A stretch of 64,000 nt of DNA from assembly GCA_017642335.1 (NCBI GenBank), contig JAGCPF010000035.1:186001-250000 (forward strand). Direction: 5' to 3'. Numbering within the stretch: position 1 is the first letter of the stretch; every line of letters begins with the position of its first letter. The position numbers and the translations under genes are program-made. Source of the stretch: Fibrobacter sp. (GTDB lineage: Bacteria > Fibrobacterota > Fibrobacteria > Fibrobacterales > Fibrobacteraceae). This document shows positions 41,437 to 51,868 of the stretch, piece after piece. A model generated the notes under the pieces. The model did no database searches. It worked only from the letters and a program-made list of their open reading frames with translations, and was not told the DNA's origin.

Positions 41437-44400
41437 ATGCTGAGAATGTCCAGAGTCGCATCTAAAATGCATCGGGCTTTGATATTACTATCCATTTCGG
41501 GTTTGCTTGCTTATGCCATGGCCGCGAGTGTGCCGGTGGCTCCGTTCTCATTCGGAAGCTCCGGTGCTGATGCTGCCAAGTGGGACAAGCTCATGAAGTA
41601 CAAACTGTGGGCGGAAGGAAGTGGCGCAAATACACCGGCAATTACTTTTGAATCGGACGTCCATATAACCGATACGGTTGGTTTTGTGGGTTCCCCAAAA
41701 GGCGGCCTCCAATTTATAAACGATCAGCACTCTTTGGGTGGCCCGCTTCTTTTTGCCGGAAATTTCACGAATGCAAATGGAAGTGATACGATTATAACGG
41801 GACCGTTCCGCTTTGCAACATTTACAATCGCAGATAATAGTCGCCATAGCAACTATTTTTATGGACCATATTGTGTTACGAGCATGAGCTCGCATATCAG
41901 TTTAAATCATGGAAATGCTGTTGATTCTTGTGCAATCGTTCCGCCGGTAGATTCAGATCTTTCTTTACCGACGGTCGGTTCTCATACGTATAGCGCTTCG
42001 CTTGGAGCGATTACTCGTAATGGTAGTAGTAATAGTCTCTTTATTCATGTGCCGTCTGGTTCTACCGCTTATGATGTCAATATATCTAGTTTGACACTCT
42101 CAAATGATGCAAGCCTTTATGTGGCGATGCCCCCAGGCGGTCGTCCGACCCGTATTTTTATTATGGGTAATGTAGAATTGTCCAGTAAGACTTCTTTTAA
42201 AGTCATTTATGCGAAGAATGCGTCTCAATGGAAAAACAACGCCTGGGATGTAGGTCCTTCTGATGCGGCGTCGAATGATAAATATAATGGCGATCTTCTT
42301 GTTTATTTCAAAAATGGGGTGTCCTTTCCTGCGGGCGAGAATAGAATTATGCAGGGAACGCTCATTTCTTCATCGGATATTAGAATCCAGCAGCACATGA
42401 GTTTTGCTGGCCAGTTGATTGCAAAAAGTATCTACATCAATTCGGATTTCAAGGCTGACCAGTTCCGTTATGTGCCTTTCGATCCTCCGGTAATCAATTC
42501 CACGGCCTTGGCTTCGGGAAGCATCCATGAAGGAAAAACGGGCGAAACATTGAATGTCCAGTTGGACAAGGCGCCCTCGGTCCCGGTGACGATTAAGTAT
42601 TGCATTGCCTTTGATGCAAGCGCGAATGTGAACCAGGGAAAAACAGGGAAGACGGGTTCTGTCATTACGGCTGCTGCACAGGCCGACCTCAATACAAGTG
42701 GAGTCCCGCTGTGCTCTAATAATGGCTCTAAGCCGGCTACATTCAAATCTGATGGAAAATCTTTGGAAGCCCCGATTACCTTAACCGCTACGGACGATGC
42801 TCTGGCTGAAAATACAGAGTTTTTCTATCTGCGGATTTTGGACATTACCGGTGGTGTCTTGGAGAATGGAGCCCGTTCCGGAGACTTCAAAATCTACATC
42901 GAGGACAATGACAGCGAACCTAGTGGCAAGGATTCGACCATTTCAAGCAATCCGCTTGATTCCATCGGGTATGAGGATGTTCCCTTCAATATTAAATCGT
43001 TCCCGGCTTACTACAAGGCGACGAGCAATATCACTAATGAGGTGCTTACCCCGATGACGGACTACAGTGTCCAGATTGTAAGTGCCCCCACGAAGGGCTC
43101 TCTCAAAAATGGAGCGGCGGCTGTCGGTGCGGGAAGCGTCATTAGCTCTGCGGACATCAAAGCCGGAAAGTTGACCTACGTGAGCGGTTTGAACGAATTT
43201 GGTGATACTTCTTCGACGAATCCAGAATTCAAGTATTCGACATTCACATATAGGATTGCCGATAATTATGGTGAACTCTCTAAAAAAACATTCACGATGA
43301 CTATCGCGGTGAAGCCGGTCAACGACAAGCCTGAAATCACGAACGCGGTGTCGTCGGATTCGAAATTGCATTTGACGGTTAAGGAAAATTCCGCGATCGG
43401 GGTTAAAGTCGGCACGATTACAGCCCAGGATAGCGTTGATTCGAACCGAGATCTCGGGAACACCCTCACATACAAGCTCGAAAACATTTCCGGGAATCCA
43501 TCCAGCGTGTTCCAGATTAACTCCAAGAACGGTGCTATCACGGTGAAAGCGGCTACGCTGGATTACGAAAAGCAAAAGACATATGAAATGAGAATCATCG
43601 TGACCGACAACGGTGTGCCGGGCGACCGCTCGAAGAAGCTTACCGATACGGTCGTGGTGCATGTCGATGTTCAAGACCAGAACGATCCGCCGGTGATTCT
43701 GCGTGGGGATACCACAATTTCTGTACGTGAACACGCTCCTAAGGATTCCGTCTTTATCGGGTACAAGGCGACCGACGAAGATGCTGGCCAGCATGTGACG
43801 TTCCGTATGGAATCTGCGGATGGCGCTACGTCGCTTCCGTTTACGCTTGTCGCGCTGACAGACAGCGATAGCGCCTATATCAAGGTGGTGAGCATTAACT
43901 ACGAAACCCAGCCGACGGTGTACAATCTCCGCATTATTGCCGATGATGGAGCTGGTGGCAGTGCTACGTCAATGCTCACAATCAACATTCTGGACGTGAA
44001 CGAAACCCCGACTTTTGCGCAGTCCAGTTATGAATTCTCCATCAACGAGAAATACAAGGGTGGCGATCTGGTTGGCCAGGTGACTGCAGCGGATAAGGAC
44101 ACCAAGGCTACCCCGAAGACCGTGCTTACGTATTCTTTGGTGGGTGTTAACGACGTGACGAATGGTTCCACTGCAGTAACGGGCTTGTTCACCGTCAATT
44201 CTTCGACTGGAGAAATTAACGTAGATCCTTCCATCAGCGGAATGTTGGGTCAATCTTATGCGAACCACGATTATGAGGTGACGGTCAAGGTTACGGATAA
44301 CGGTAAAGAACAGAACTTCTCCGTGAACAAGAAGAACCTTTCCAGAAACATCAAGGTGGCCGTCCACATCGGGAATGTCAACGATCCTCCGGTCTTTGAC

Positions 44401-47400
44401 AAGAAAAAATACACGTTCAACGTCAATGAAAATACTCCGCTTAATACGCGCTTCGGCAGCATCAAGGTCACGGATGAAGATGAAGAAGACGGTATGGCTC
44501 TCAGCATTATCACTTCTTCGATTCCGTTCACTATTGCGACCGTGAAAAAGGGCGAGTACAAACTGTCCGTGAACGGGGCTCTCGATTTCGAGACGAAAAA
44601 TTCCTACTCGTTCAAAGTGCGCGTGACGGACGGTGTGGCTAGTGATACTGCCGATGTGGTGGTCAAGATTAACGATGTGAACGAAAAGCCCGTCATCGCC
44701 GACTACACGTTCAATGTGGATGAAAATTCCCCCAAGGGAAAAACGGTGGGCACGGTCAAGGTGAAGGACGTGGATACCTGGACGGTCATGAAGTATGCGC
44801 TCAAGGATTCCACGAAGAACATTGCCAACGTGTTCACGATTACTCCGGCGTCCAGTTGCGACAATGGGTATTTCTGCGGGGACATCAAGCTCAAGGATTC
44901 CGTGCTGGACTTTGAAAAGACCGCAACCTACTACATGTATGTGATTGCGACAGATAACGGAGAGAACGCGGGCTTCCCGCCGGACATGTCGGATACAGCT
45001 GTCGTGACGATTAAGATCAACGACAAGAACGATCCTCCTGTCATTGGCCCGGATGCTGCGGACGTGAATGTCAAGGAACATGGGAGCGCCGGTGAATTCC
45101 TGGTTGGGTTCAAGGCGACCGACCAGGACAAGAACCATTCTCTCACTTTCAGCATGGCGTCTAAGAATGGCAAGGCATTGCCGTTCGACATTGTGCCGGT
45201 TTCGGGTAAGGATAGTGCCTACGTCAAGACCAGTAAGGAACTGGATTACGAGACGATGGACACCCTTTACAATATCTATGTCATTGTGAACGATGGCACG
45301 GCTAAGGATACGGCGAACTTGACGGTCCATGTCAAGGATATCAACGAAGCCCCGTCCTTCGACAAGGCAAGCTACACCTCTCGAATCAACGAGAAGTACA
45401 GTGGCGGTGATACGGTATGGATTTTTGATGCGAAGGATAAAGATACCAAGGCCAAACCTGCAACGGTCCTGACTTATTCACTTGGCAAGGTTTACGATGT
45501 GACGGATGCTTCGAACAAGGTTGAAGCGGCCGGATTGTTCAGCATTACCTCTGCGAGTAACAAGGGCTATGTCTTGGTGGCAACTTCGGGTATGCTGGGC
45601 CAGGCCTATGCCGGCCATACGTTCGAAGTCGTCGTGACGGTGAAGGACAATGGTTCAAAACAGAGCTTCTTTGATAACAAGAAGGACCTTTCTGCCACGA
45701 CCAAGTTGACCATCGTGGTGACCAACGAGAACGATCCTCCCTATCTCGAAAATAGGCCTTTCAACTTTAATGTCGATGAGAATTCTAAGTCGGGAACGCT
45801 TGTTGGAACGATCAAGGCTGAAGACGAAGACTTGAAGGATAAGCTGACATTCAATATGGTGCTGTCCGGTTCTGATGTCCCGTTCGAATTCCAGAAGGTG
45901 TCCGACAGGGAAATTAAGGTGGTCGTGAAGAGCAATGCGAAGCTCAATTACGAAGCCGATAGCCTCTACACGTTCAAAGTCACTGTGACGGACGGAATTG
46001 CCAGCGATACGGCCGATGTGACCATCAAGATTAACGACGTGAACGAGTATCCGAATATCGTGACTGCCGACCTTTACATTGACGAGAACTCGTCGACCGG
46101 AACATCTGTCGGTAAGGTCAAGGTTACGGATGAAGACCTCTGGACAAAGATGAACTACAAGCTCCTGGATTCCACGGCGGGTGCTACGAGCGTCTTCAAG
46201 ATTTCCTCTTCGTCCACTTGTGATAAGGGCTATTTCTGTGGTGAAATCACTCTCAAGGATTCTGTCCTCAACTACGAAAAGGATAGCGTCTACTATATGT
46301 ATGTGATTGCCACGGATAATGGAAAGAACGCGGGCTTCCCGCCTGACCTCGCCGATACCGCGGTTCTCAAGGTTCATATCAACGACAAGAACGATCCTCC
46401 GACCTTTGACTCAAGCTCTGTGTCCGTCGGCGTCGACGAAAACTCTCCGGTGGAAACGCTCGTGGGTTCTGTTTCCGTCTATGCCAAGGACGAGGACAAC
46501 CTGATCAAGAAGAAGGATACACTTGTCTACTCGCTCATCCCCGTTTCCAAGAATTCCACGAAGTTCTTCAAGATTGACTCTCTGACGGGTGAAATCAAGG
46601 TGGCGGAAGATTCGCTCGATTATGAGTCGGTGGCTGTGTACCAGGTGAAGGTGCGCGTGACCGACAATAGGGATCCGCAATCTGCCGATACGATGCTCGT
46701 CATCATCAATGTCAACGATGTGAACGAAAAGCCGACGGTTGTGCAGCAGAAGTTCGATATTGACGAACTGGAACCTGCTGGCTCTGTGTTGAACGGAAGC
46801 CCAGTCAAGGACGGCGATTTGGATACGGCCAAGGCGTTCAAGATGCACAAGTATTTCGCTATTGACGGCGATACGGCCAAGTTCGCTATTGATTCCCTGA
46901 CGGGCGAAATTACGACGAAGGAAGTGCTTACTTATAGCAACACAGGCGCAAACGACTACTCCTTGACTGTGCAAGTTGTTGACTACAGCGTGCCGAGCAA
47001 GTTGCTTGTTGCCGAAGAGGTGATGCTCATTACCGTGAACGATGTCAACAAGGCGCCTGTCATTGCTCCGGATTCCTTCGTGGTCAAGGAAAATTCTCCG
47101 GAATCCACGTTTGTCGGCCAGATTCAGGCTACCGACGATGAAGACGCTCCTTCTCAGCTGACGTTTGCCCTCGTGGGAACATCGAAGGAATTTGACATCT
47201 CGACAGATGGTATTATCACCGTGAAGAAGGGCGCGAACATTGACTACGAACGCACCAAGTCTTACACGCTGCAGGTGGAAGTGGCCGACCTTAAGGGATT
47301 GACCTCCATTGGCAAGGTGAAGATTAATGTCGAGAATGTGCCCGAGCCTCCTGTTCTTGAGGCTGACACCTTCCACGTGGCCGAAACGGCTGTGGCCAAG

Positions 47401-50142
47401 ACGCTTGTCGGTAAGGCTATCGGCATGGACCAGGAAGACGCCGATTCCCTCTTGACTTACACGCTCATCGGGACGTCGGACGAGTTCGAGGTCTCGACGT
47501 CCGGCCGCATTACCGTGAAGAAGAGCGGCGTGCTCGATTACGAATCGACGACCAGCTACATCTTGGAAATCTACGTGACCGATACGGACAGCTTGTCCGA
47601 TACGGCCCGCTTCCTGATTATCGTGGATGACGTGAACGAGGCCCCGGAAATGGAACCTGCCGAGTTCCATGTAGCCGAGAACTCTCCGGCAAAGACCAAA
47701 GTCGGGACTGTGGTTGCTCACGATGCCGAAGACCCGGATTCCGTGTTGGTATTCTCTCTCGCTGAGAAGTCCAATGAATTCGAGATTACATCTTCCGGTC
47801 GTATTACCGTGAAGAGCGGCGCAAATCTTGATTACGAAACCAAGAACCGCTACGATTTGAAGGTTTCCGTGACCGACTCCCAGGGCGCCTCTTCTACGGC
47901 AACTGTGAAAATCTTGATTGATGATATCCGCGAAATCCCGACGATTGACGATACGACTATCGTCATCCGCGAAGATGCCAAGCCGGATACGACTTTTGCC
48001 GAGTTGGTCATCGACAACCCCGAAGGCGACAAGGCTAAGGTTACGCTCATCACGCAGACCAAGGTGTTCAAGGTCTCGGAAGACGGCAAAATTACGCTTA
48101 TCGATACACTTGACTACGAAAGCAAAGAGGTGTATGAGTTGGTCGTGACGGTCGAAGGCGACGATGGAAGCATCGATACGGCGCACGTGACCATCAAGGT
48201 CCAGAATGTCGTCGAAGTGCCCGAGGTCAAGATTACTCGTGCAAGCGATGAGGATTCCCTCTGGCTTGAACCCGATACCATCTTTACCAACTCTAGGAAA
48301 ATCGATTTCGAATGGACGGTCGACAAGAAACTCCAGCCGGATACCACGGTGAAGTTCCCGAAAGACAGCACCTACATAGTCAAGGTCTGTTACGACGACC
48401 CGACAAAGGATAAACCGGGTTGCGATTCCGTTGTCGTCATTGTGGACAATTCTATCCCGAAGGTGACGATATCGAAGACTGCCGAAGATACGGCCGCCAT
48501 TTCGAACGTGACGATTGTTGAACAGGTCGACGAAAACGATACGAACTTCTACGTGAACCATGAATTGAACGAGGTACGTATCCATATCAAGGATAAGGCT
48601 ACCGGTACCGATTCCACGTTCAATACGAACCTGCGTCTGGATTCCCTGTTGAATATCAAGGGCTCGCTCTCGGATATCAAGAAGGTGTCGAAGAAGAACA
48701 GCATTACGATGGACGACGCGGAATCCGCCGAAACGACGCGGAACCTGATCAACAACAATACGTATGTTGTCTCCTTTGAAAAGAAGGTGGATGGCAAGAC
48801 CGTGAAGGTTTCCTACAACACCGACAAGAAGGGTAATGTAATCAAGAATGATGACGGCGACGTTGTGATGACTGTCGAGTACCAGACGGTTGTCGGCGGC
48901 AGGGACGTCACGGTTTCTTACAAGGTGAACGGGACTACCGGCAAACTGGTCAAGGACGAATACGGTGGTTCCTACGAATACTCTTACGATTTCGACGACG
49001 ATTTCGGTGGCCATGTGGGTGTGCGCTACTCCGTGGACGAAGACGGCGAAATCGTCAAGAACGAAGAAGGCAACTACGGTTACCAGGTCAGCTACACCTA
49101 CAAGAACAAGTTCGGGAATGTTGCAACGAAGAACATCTTCATCGTCGTGGACAAGGTGGTCCCGGTGGTCAAGATTACTTCTCCCGAGAACAAGGCTTAC
49201 GTGCGTACGCGCGGTGTCACGGTGGTATGGACGGTTGACGGTGAAGTGCAGGATACCCTCGGAATCCAGGGCCTTAAATCCGGCCTGAACACCATTGTCC
49301 GTACGTATCGCGACAAGGCGGGCAACGAGGCTTCGGACACGATATTTGTCGTCATGAAGAGCCCGAAGGATGTCAATGTTCACGTTGTCAAGCCGGTCAC
49401 GATTATCAATGCGGACTCTGTCGAAAAGTACTATGGCGACAATCCGCCGAAGGATGGCCAGTCCTTTGCTGTGAGCCTGTACAACCCCTATAAGGACAAG
49501 GAAAGCAAGGTGCTTGTCGGCGGTTCGTTCGGCAAGAAGGAAGCCGACGGTGAAGAACCTTATGCCGGCTTGAACGGAGGCCATCTCGGACCGACGCTCG
49601 CCTTCGATTTCGTCTCGCCGCGTTGTGGTGAGAACCCTGCTGCCGGCCTTTGCACGCTCGATGACCTCCTGGAACGCGACGGCCTGATTGCGCTCGAAAC
49701 AGGTGGCGGTTGGGACCGTGAAAAGGTGACAGTCGACGAGTATGTCAATAACTACTGTACCGATGAATTCCGTAAGGAATTCAAGGGCGACATGAAGACG
49801 GCGAACCTTTACAAGATGACGTTGCATGTGAGCGTCTGGATCTACACCAACCTTGGCGGCTTCCTGAACGAATACCACTTCAAACAGGAAATCAACGATC
49901 CGGACTATGTCGATGAAGTTGGCCAGTCGAAGATGTTCTTCGAACTCTCTCCCGACCTGGAAGGTGACGTGCACACTGCGGACGGTCGCAAGTTTGGAAC
50001 CGGGGCATATGTCTTCAAGACTTCTGTCAAGTCGGTGACGGAATTGCGCTGCAAGCTCCCGGACGAGGAAATCGGCCACAAGCGTTACGCCTCGGACGAA
50101 CTGCTCAAGTCGTTCGGCTACAAGAGGCCCAAGCAAAAGTAA
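41437..50142 (+). CDS. Giant cadherin-repeat surface protein
   Basis: About 2901 residues, with a signal peptide (ILLSISGLLAYAMAA) and an N-terminal beta-rich anchor-like region up to about residue 345. A Calx-beta-like domain follows (GSIHEGKTGETLNVQLDKAP). Fifteen cadherin-type repeats come next, each closing with a linker such as NDPPVI, NEKPVI or NEAPSF and carrying calcium-type motifs (DENSP, DYE, VTDNG). After about residue 2280 come bacterial Ig-like segments (ITSPENKAYVRTRG, then YRDKAGNEASDTIFV) and a C-terminal module ending KSFGYKRPKQK. No type IX sorting domain is obvious. Repeats 2-5 are a duplicate of repeats 6-9. Likely surface adhesin. AGGAG lies 5 bases before the ATG; TTG 41416 is the longer alternative. 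Confidence 0.9.
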   Translation: MLRMSRVASKMHRALILLSISGLLAYAMAASVPVAPFSFGSSGADAAKWDKLMKYKLWAEGSGANTPAITFESDVHITDTVGFVGSPKGGLQFINDQHSLGGPLLFAGNFTNANGSDTIITGPFRFATFTIADNSRHSNYFYGPYCVTSMSSHISLNHGNAVDSCAIVPPVDSDLSLPTVGSHTYSASLGAITRNGSSNSLFIHVPSGSTAYDVNISSLTLSNDASLYVAMPPGGRPTRIFIMGNVELSSKTSFKVIYAKNASQWKNNAWDVGPSDAASNDKYNGDLLVYFKNGVSFPAGENRIMQGTLISSSDIRIQQHMSFAGQLIAKSIYINSDFKADQFRYVPFDPPVINSTALASGSIHEGKTGETLNVQLDKAPSVPVTIKYCIAFDASANVNQGKTGKTGSVITAAAQADLNTSGVPLCSNNGSKPATFKSDGKSLEAPITLTATDDALAENTEFFYLRILDITGGVLENGARSGDFKIYIEDNDSEPSGKDSTISSNPLDSIGYEDVPFNIKSFPAYYKATSNITNEVLTPMTDYSVQIVSAPTKGSLKNGAAAVGAGSVISSADIKAGKLTYVSGLNEFGDTSSTNPEFKYSTFTYRIADNYGELSKKTFTMTIAVKPVNDKPEITNAVSSDSKLHLTVKENSAIGVKVGTITAQDSVDSNRDLGNTLTYKLENISGNPSSVFQINSKNGAITVKAATLDYEKQKTYEMRIIVTDNGVPGDRSKKLTDTVVVHVDVQDQNDPPVILRGDTTISVREHAPKDSVFIGYKATDEDAGQHVTFRMESADGATSLPFTLVALTDSDSAYIKVVSINYETQPTVYNLRIIADDGAGGSATSMLTINILDVNETPTFAQSSYEFSINEKYKGGDLVGQVTAADKDTKATPKTVLTYSLVGVNDVTNGSTAVTGLFTVNSSTGEINVDPSISGMLGQSYANHDYEVTVKVTDNGKEQNFSVNKKNLSRNIKVAVHIGNVNDPPVFDKKKYTFNVNENTPLNTRFGSIKVTDEDEEDGMALSIITSSIPFTIATVKKGEYKLSVNGALDFETKNSYSFKVRVTDGVASDTADVVVKINDVNEKPVIADYTFNVDENSPKGKTVGTVKVKDVDTWTVMKYALKDSTKNIANVFTITPASSCDNGYFCGDIKLKDSVLDFEKTATYYMYVIATDNGENAGFPPDMSDTAVVTIKINDKNDPPVIGPDAADVNVKEHGSAGEFLVGFKATDQDKNHSLTFSMASKNGKALPFDIVPVSGKDSAYVKTSKELDYETMDTLYNIYVIVNDGTAKDTANLTVHVKDINEAPSFDKASYTSRINEKYSGGDTVWIFDAKDKDTKAKPATVLTYSLGKVYDVTDASNKVEAAGLFSITSASNKGYVLVATSGMLGQAYAGHTFEVVVTVKDNGSKQSFFDNKKDLSATTKLTIVVTNENDPPYLENRPFNFNVDENSKSGTLVGTIKAEDEDLKDKLTFNMVLSGSDVPFEFQKVSDREIKVVVKSNAKLNYEADSLYTFKVTVTDGIASDTADVTIKINDVNEYPNIVTADLYIDENSSTGTSVGKVKVTDEDLWTKMNYKLLDSTAGATSVFKISSSSTCDKGYFCGEITLKDSVLNYEKDSVYYMYVIATDNGKNAGFPPDLADTAVLKVHINDKNDPPTFDSSSVSVGVDENSPVETLVGSVSVYAKDEDNLIKKKDTLVYSLIPVSKNSTKFFKIDSLTGEIKVAEDSLDYESVAVYQVKVRVTDNRDPQSADTMLVIINVNDVNEKPTVVQQKFDIDELEPAGSVLNGSPVKDGDLDTAKAFKMHKYFAIDGDTAKFAIDSLTGEITTKEVLTYSNTGANDYSLTVQVVDYSVPSKLLVAEEVMLITVNDVNKAPVIAPDSFVVKENSPESTFVGQIQATDDEDAPSQLTFALVGTSKEFDISTDGIITVKKGANIDYERTKSYTLQVEVADLKGLTSIGKVKINVENVPEPPVLEADTFHVAETAVAKTLVGKAIGMDQEDADSLLTYTLIGTSDEFEVSTSGRITVKKSGVLDYESTTSYILEIYVTDTDSLSDTARFLIIVDDVNEAPEMEPAEFHVAENSPAKTKVGTVVAHDAEDPDSVLVFSLAEKSNEFEITSSGRITVKSGANLDYETKNRYDLKVSVTDSQGASSTATVKILIDDIREIPTIDDTTIVIREDAKPDTTFAELVIDNPEGDKAKVTLITQTKVFKVSEDGKITLIDTLDYESKEVYELVVTVEGDDGSIDTAHVTIKVQNVVEVPEVKITRASDEDSLWLEPDTIFTNSRKIDFEWTVDKKLQPDTTVKFPKDSTYIVKVCYDDPTKDKPGCDSVVVIVDNSIPKVTISKTAEDTAAISNVTIVEQVDENDTNFYVNHELNEVRIHIKDKATGTDSTFNTNLRLDSLLNIKGSLSDIKKVSKKNSITMDDAESAETTRNLINNNTYVVSFEKKVDGKTVKVSYNTDKKGNVIKNDDGDVVMTVEYQTVVGGRDVTVSYKVNGTTGKLVKDEYGGSYEYSYDFDDDFGGHVGVRYSVDEDGEIVKNEEGNYGYQVSYTYKNKFGNVATKNIFIVVDKVVPVVKITSPENKAYVRTRGVTVVWTVDGEVQDTLGIQGLKSGLNTIVRTYRDKAGNEASDTIFVVMKSPKDVNVHVVKPVTIINADSVEKYYGDNPPKDGQSFAVSLYNPYKDKESKVLVGGSFGKKEADGEEPYAGLNGGHLGPTLAFDFVSPRCGENPAAGLCTLDDLLERDGLIALETGGGWDREKVTVDEYVNNYCTDEFRKEFKGDMKTANLYKMTLHVSVWIYTNLGGFLNEYHFKQEINDPDYVDEVGQSKMFFELSPDLEGDVHTADGRKFGTGAYVFKTSVKSVTELRCKLPDEEIGHKRYASDELLKSFGYKRPKQK
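43694..46400 (+). repeat. Duplicated four-cadherin block inside the giant gene
   Basis: Repeats 2-5 (about 43694-45040) and 6-9 (about 45040-46400) match in order. VREHAPKDS pairs with VKEHGSAGE, FSINEKYKGGD with SRINEKYSGGD, FNVNENTPLN with FNVDENSKSG, and YYMYVIATDNGENAGFPPD with YYMYVIATDNGKNAGFPPD. The period is about 1.35 kb. Confidence 0.8.
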
Positions 50143-50164
50143 CGGCCTGCGCCGTCACTGCGGT

Positions 50165-50878
50165 TTACTTGTGGAGTATGCCTCTGGCATGCTCCACTTG
50201 TTCTTTTGTGGGGCTCGGCGTGACGCGGAGGGTGTAAGGAATCTTAAGGTCGTCCCACTTGTGGATGGCCATGTTATGGAATGGGAGCACGTCGACGCGT
50301 TCGATGTTCTTTAGTGGCTCGATAAAGTCGGCCAGGGCCTGCAGGTCCTGGTCGCTGTCTGTCAGTCCCGGAACGAGCACGTAACGCAGCCAGACGGGCT
50401 TTTCCATGCGGGCGAGCCTCTGGGCAAAGTCCAATGTGGGCTGGAGGGGCTTCCCGGTAAGCTTCAGGTGCGTCTCAGGATTCATCTCCTTGATGTCTAG
50501 CAGGACGAGGTCCACGCAGTCGAACCATTCGTCGGGAAGGCCCGCTGCGAGGAATCCCTGCGTGTCGAGCGCTGTGTGCAGACCCAGTTCCGTCTTCGCC
50601 CGCGTAAAGATGTCGTGAACGAAGTCAGCCTGTACTAGCGGTTCCCCGCCCGTGATGGTGAGGCCGCCTGCCATGCGCAGGAATCCGGCATATTTCCCGA
50701 TTTCGGCCAGGATATGGTCTGAGTCCGTCTCGTTGCCATCGTGCAGGTTCCAGGTGTCGGGATTGTGGCAGTACAGGCAACGGAACGGGCAGCCCGTGGT
50801 GAACAGCGCAAAACGAACACCGGGACCGTCAGATGCGGCCCCGGTGATGAAAGAGTGTACGTAGCCTTTAACAGCCAT
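50165..50878 (-). CDS. pflA: Pyruvate formate-lyase activating enzyme
   Basis: A radical-SAM glycyl-radical activase of 237 residues. The cluster motif is CPFRCLYCHNP (CxxxCxxC), preceded by GPGVRFALFTTG. Later motifs are LTITGGEPLVQADF, the PflA-type HTALDTQGFL and the ending YTLRVTPSPTKEQVEHARGIL. The length matches the short PflA form without an extra ferredoxin domain. It would put the glycyl radical on pyruvate formate-lyase in anaerobic fermentation. No pflB is in the window. It ends close to the convergent cadherin gene and starts 6 bases from the outer-membrane protein gene. Confidence 0.93.
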   Translation of the reverse strand: MAVKGYVHSFITGAASDGPGVRFALFTTGCPFRCLYCHNPDTWNLHDGNETDSDHILAEIGKYAGFLRMAGGLTITGGEPLVQADFVHDIFTRAKTELGLHTALDTQGFLAAGLPDEWFDCVDLVLLDIKEMNPETHLKLTGKPLQPTLDFAQRLARMEKPVWLRYVLVPGLTDSDQDLQALADFIEPLKNIERVDVLPFHNMAIHKWDDLKIPYTLRVTPSPTKEQVEHARGILHK

Positions 50879-50884
50879 TCTCGC

Positions 50885-51718
50885 TTAGAAGAAGATGCTG
50901 ATGCCTGCCGTTGTGTAGAACGTCAGGAACGTAGAATCCATGAATTCCTTCTGTGCGACAAGTGTTTGGTTCAGCAGGCTCGTGAAGCACTGCACCACGC
51001 GAATGTTGAAATGCACGTAGCGGCTGAACATGTAGCCCAAGTCAAGCGCACCGCCGACTTCGACGCCGGACGTGGCGATGGTGTTTTCGTAGTGCTTGTC
51101 GTTGCCAATGTCGAGGCCCATGTCGAATTCCGAAGAACCCGTGAGCTTGAGGCCGATGTTGAGACCAAGGCCGAGATAGAAGTTGTAGTCTTCGAGGACA
51201 TAACGCACGATGATCGGGATTTCGAACATCATGATGTCGATGGAAGCCTCGTTCGTGCCGTAGTCCGTTTTCTGTTCGTAGCGGTATTGGCGGAAGTTGA
51301 ACGTGAGTTCCGGGACGATAAACAGGTCCTTGATGCCTAGGGGCATCTTGACTAACAGACCGCCACCTGCTTGCCAGCCCAGGCTCCATCCATCGGAATT
51401 GCTACCGAAGAACGTGTTCGTGCCGCCCTGTGCGCGCACGCCGAGCATGATGGCTCGAGAGAAGCCTTCTGTACGCTGACGGTTGATTTCGGCCTTGGAC
51501 GTCGCCTCGTTCTTGTAACGGGCGTACGCCTGAGCATAATCTGCGTCGTTTGCAAATTCGCTGTCATCTCCGCCGTCGTAGGAGCTGGATGCGGCTGGTT
51601 TGCTGCGACTCTCCGAGCCGCCGCCAATCCATTCATCCGAATCGTCGTCCTGTGCAAAGACGGCTCCGGAAAATGCCAAGATAAGAGCACAAATCAGGGA
51701 AAATGATTTTGTTTTCAT
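50885..51718 (-). CDS. Outer-membrane beta-barrel protein, paralogue 1
   Basis: A protein of 277 residues. The signal peptide (FSLICALILAFSGAVFAQ) is followed by an acidic, serine-rich segment, then a barrel-like region: GFSRAIMLGVRAQGGTNTFF, FIVPELTFNFRQYRYEQKT, MFEIPIIVRYVLEDYNFYLG and YTTAGISIFF at the end, with a terminal Phe as usual for outer-membrane barrels. It shares the order of these motifs with the next upstream gene, so the two are paralogues. Function unknown. GTTATAATTC lies 6-7 bases before the ATG. Confidence 0.8.
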   Translation of the reverse strand: MKTKSFSLICALILAFSGAVFAQDDDSDEWIGGGSESRSKPAASSSYDGGDDSEFANDADYAQAYARYKNEATSKAEINRQRTEGFSRAIMLGVRAQGGTNTFFGSNSDGWSLGWQAGGGLLVKMPLGIKDLFIVPELTFNFRQYRYEQKTDYGTNEASIDIMMFEIPIIVRYVLEDYNFYLGLGLNIGLKLTGSSEFDMGLDIGNDKHYENTIATSGVEVGGALDLGYMFSRYVHFNIRVVQCFTSLLNQTLVAQKEFMDSTFLTFYTTAGISIFF

Positions 51719-51820
51719 ATTTGAATTATAACAATATTAATTGTAAACAATGCTCTTCTAAAAATATCTTCAAAAAAATGTGTTGAGAAAATATATTGGT
51801 AATTTGTTTTTTACGAAAAA

Positions 51821-51848
51821 CCCGCCAAAAACGGGACTTTTAGCCCCG
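51821..51848 (-). terminator. Overlapping terminator hairpins after barrel paralogue 2
   Basis: On the minus strand CGGG...CCCG (51848-51832) is followed by TTTTT. The same CCCG can pair with the next GCGGG (51835-51821), again followed by TTTTT. Twenty bases past the stop at 51869. Confidence 0.65.
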
Positions 51849-51868
51849 CTGGCAATAAGGCGAATAAA

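Noticed and set aside
46411..50136. Very long antisense open frame opposite the cadherin gene (1241 codons)
   Set aside because: It is the mirror of a strongly coding plus-strand gene with biased codons; the translation has no recognisable domains. The same applies to 7744-9963, 39108-41495 and 27917-29809.
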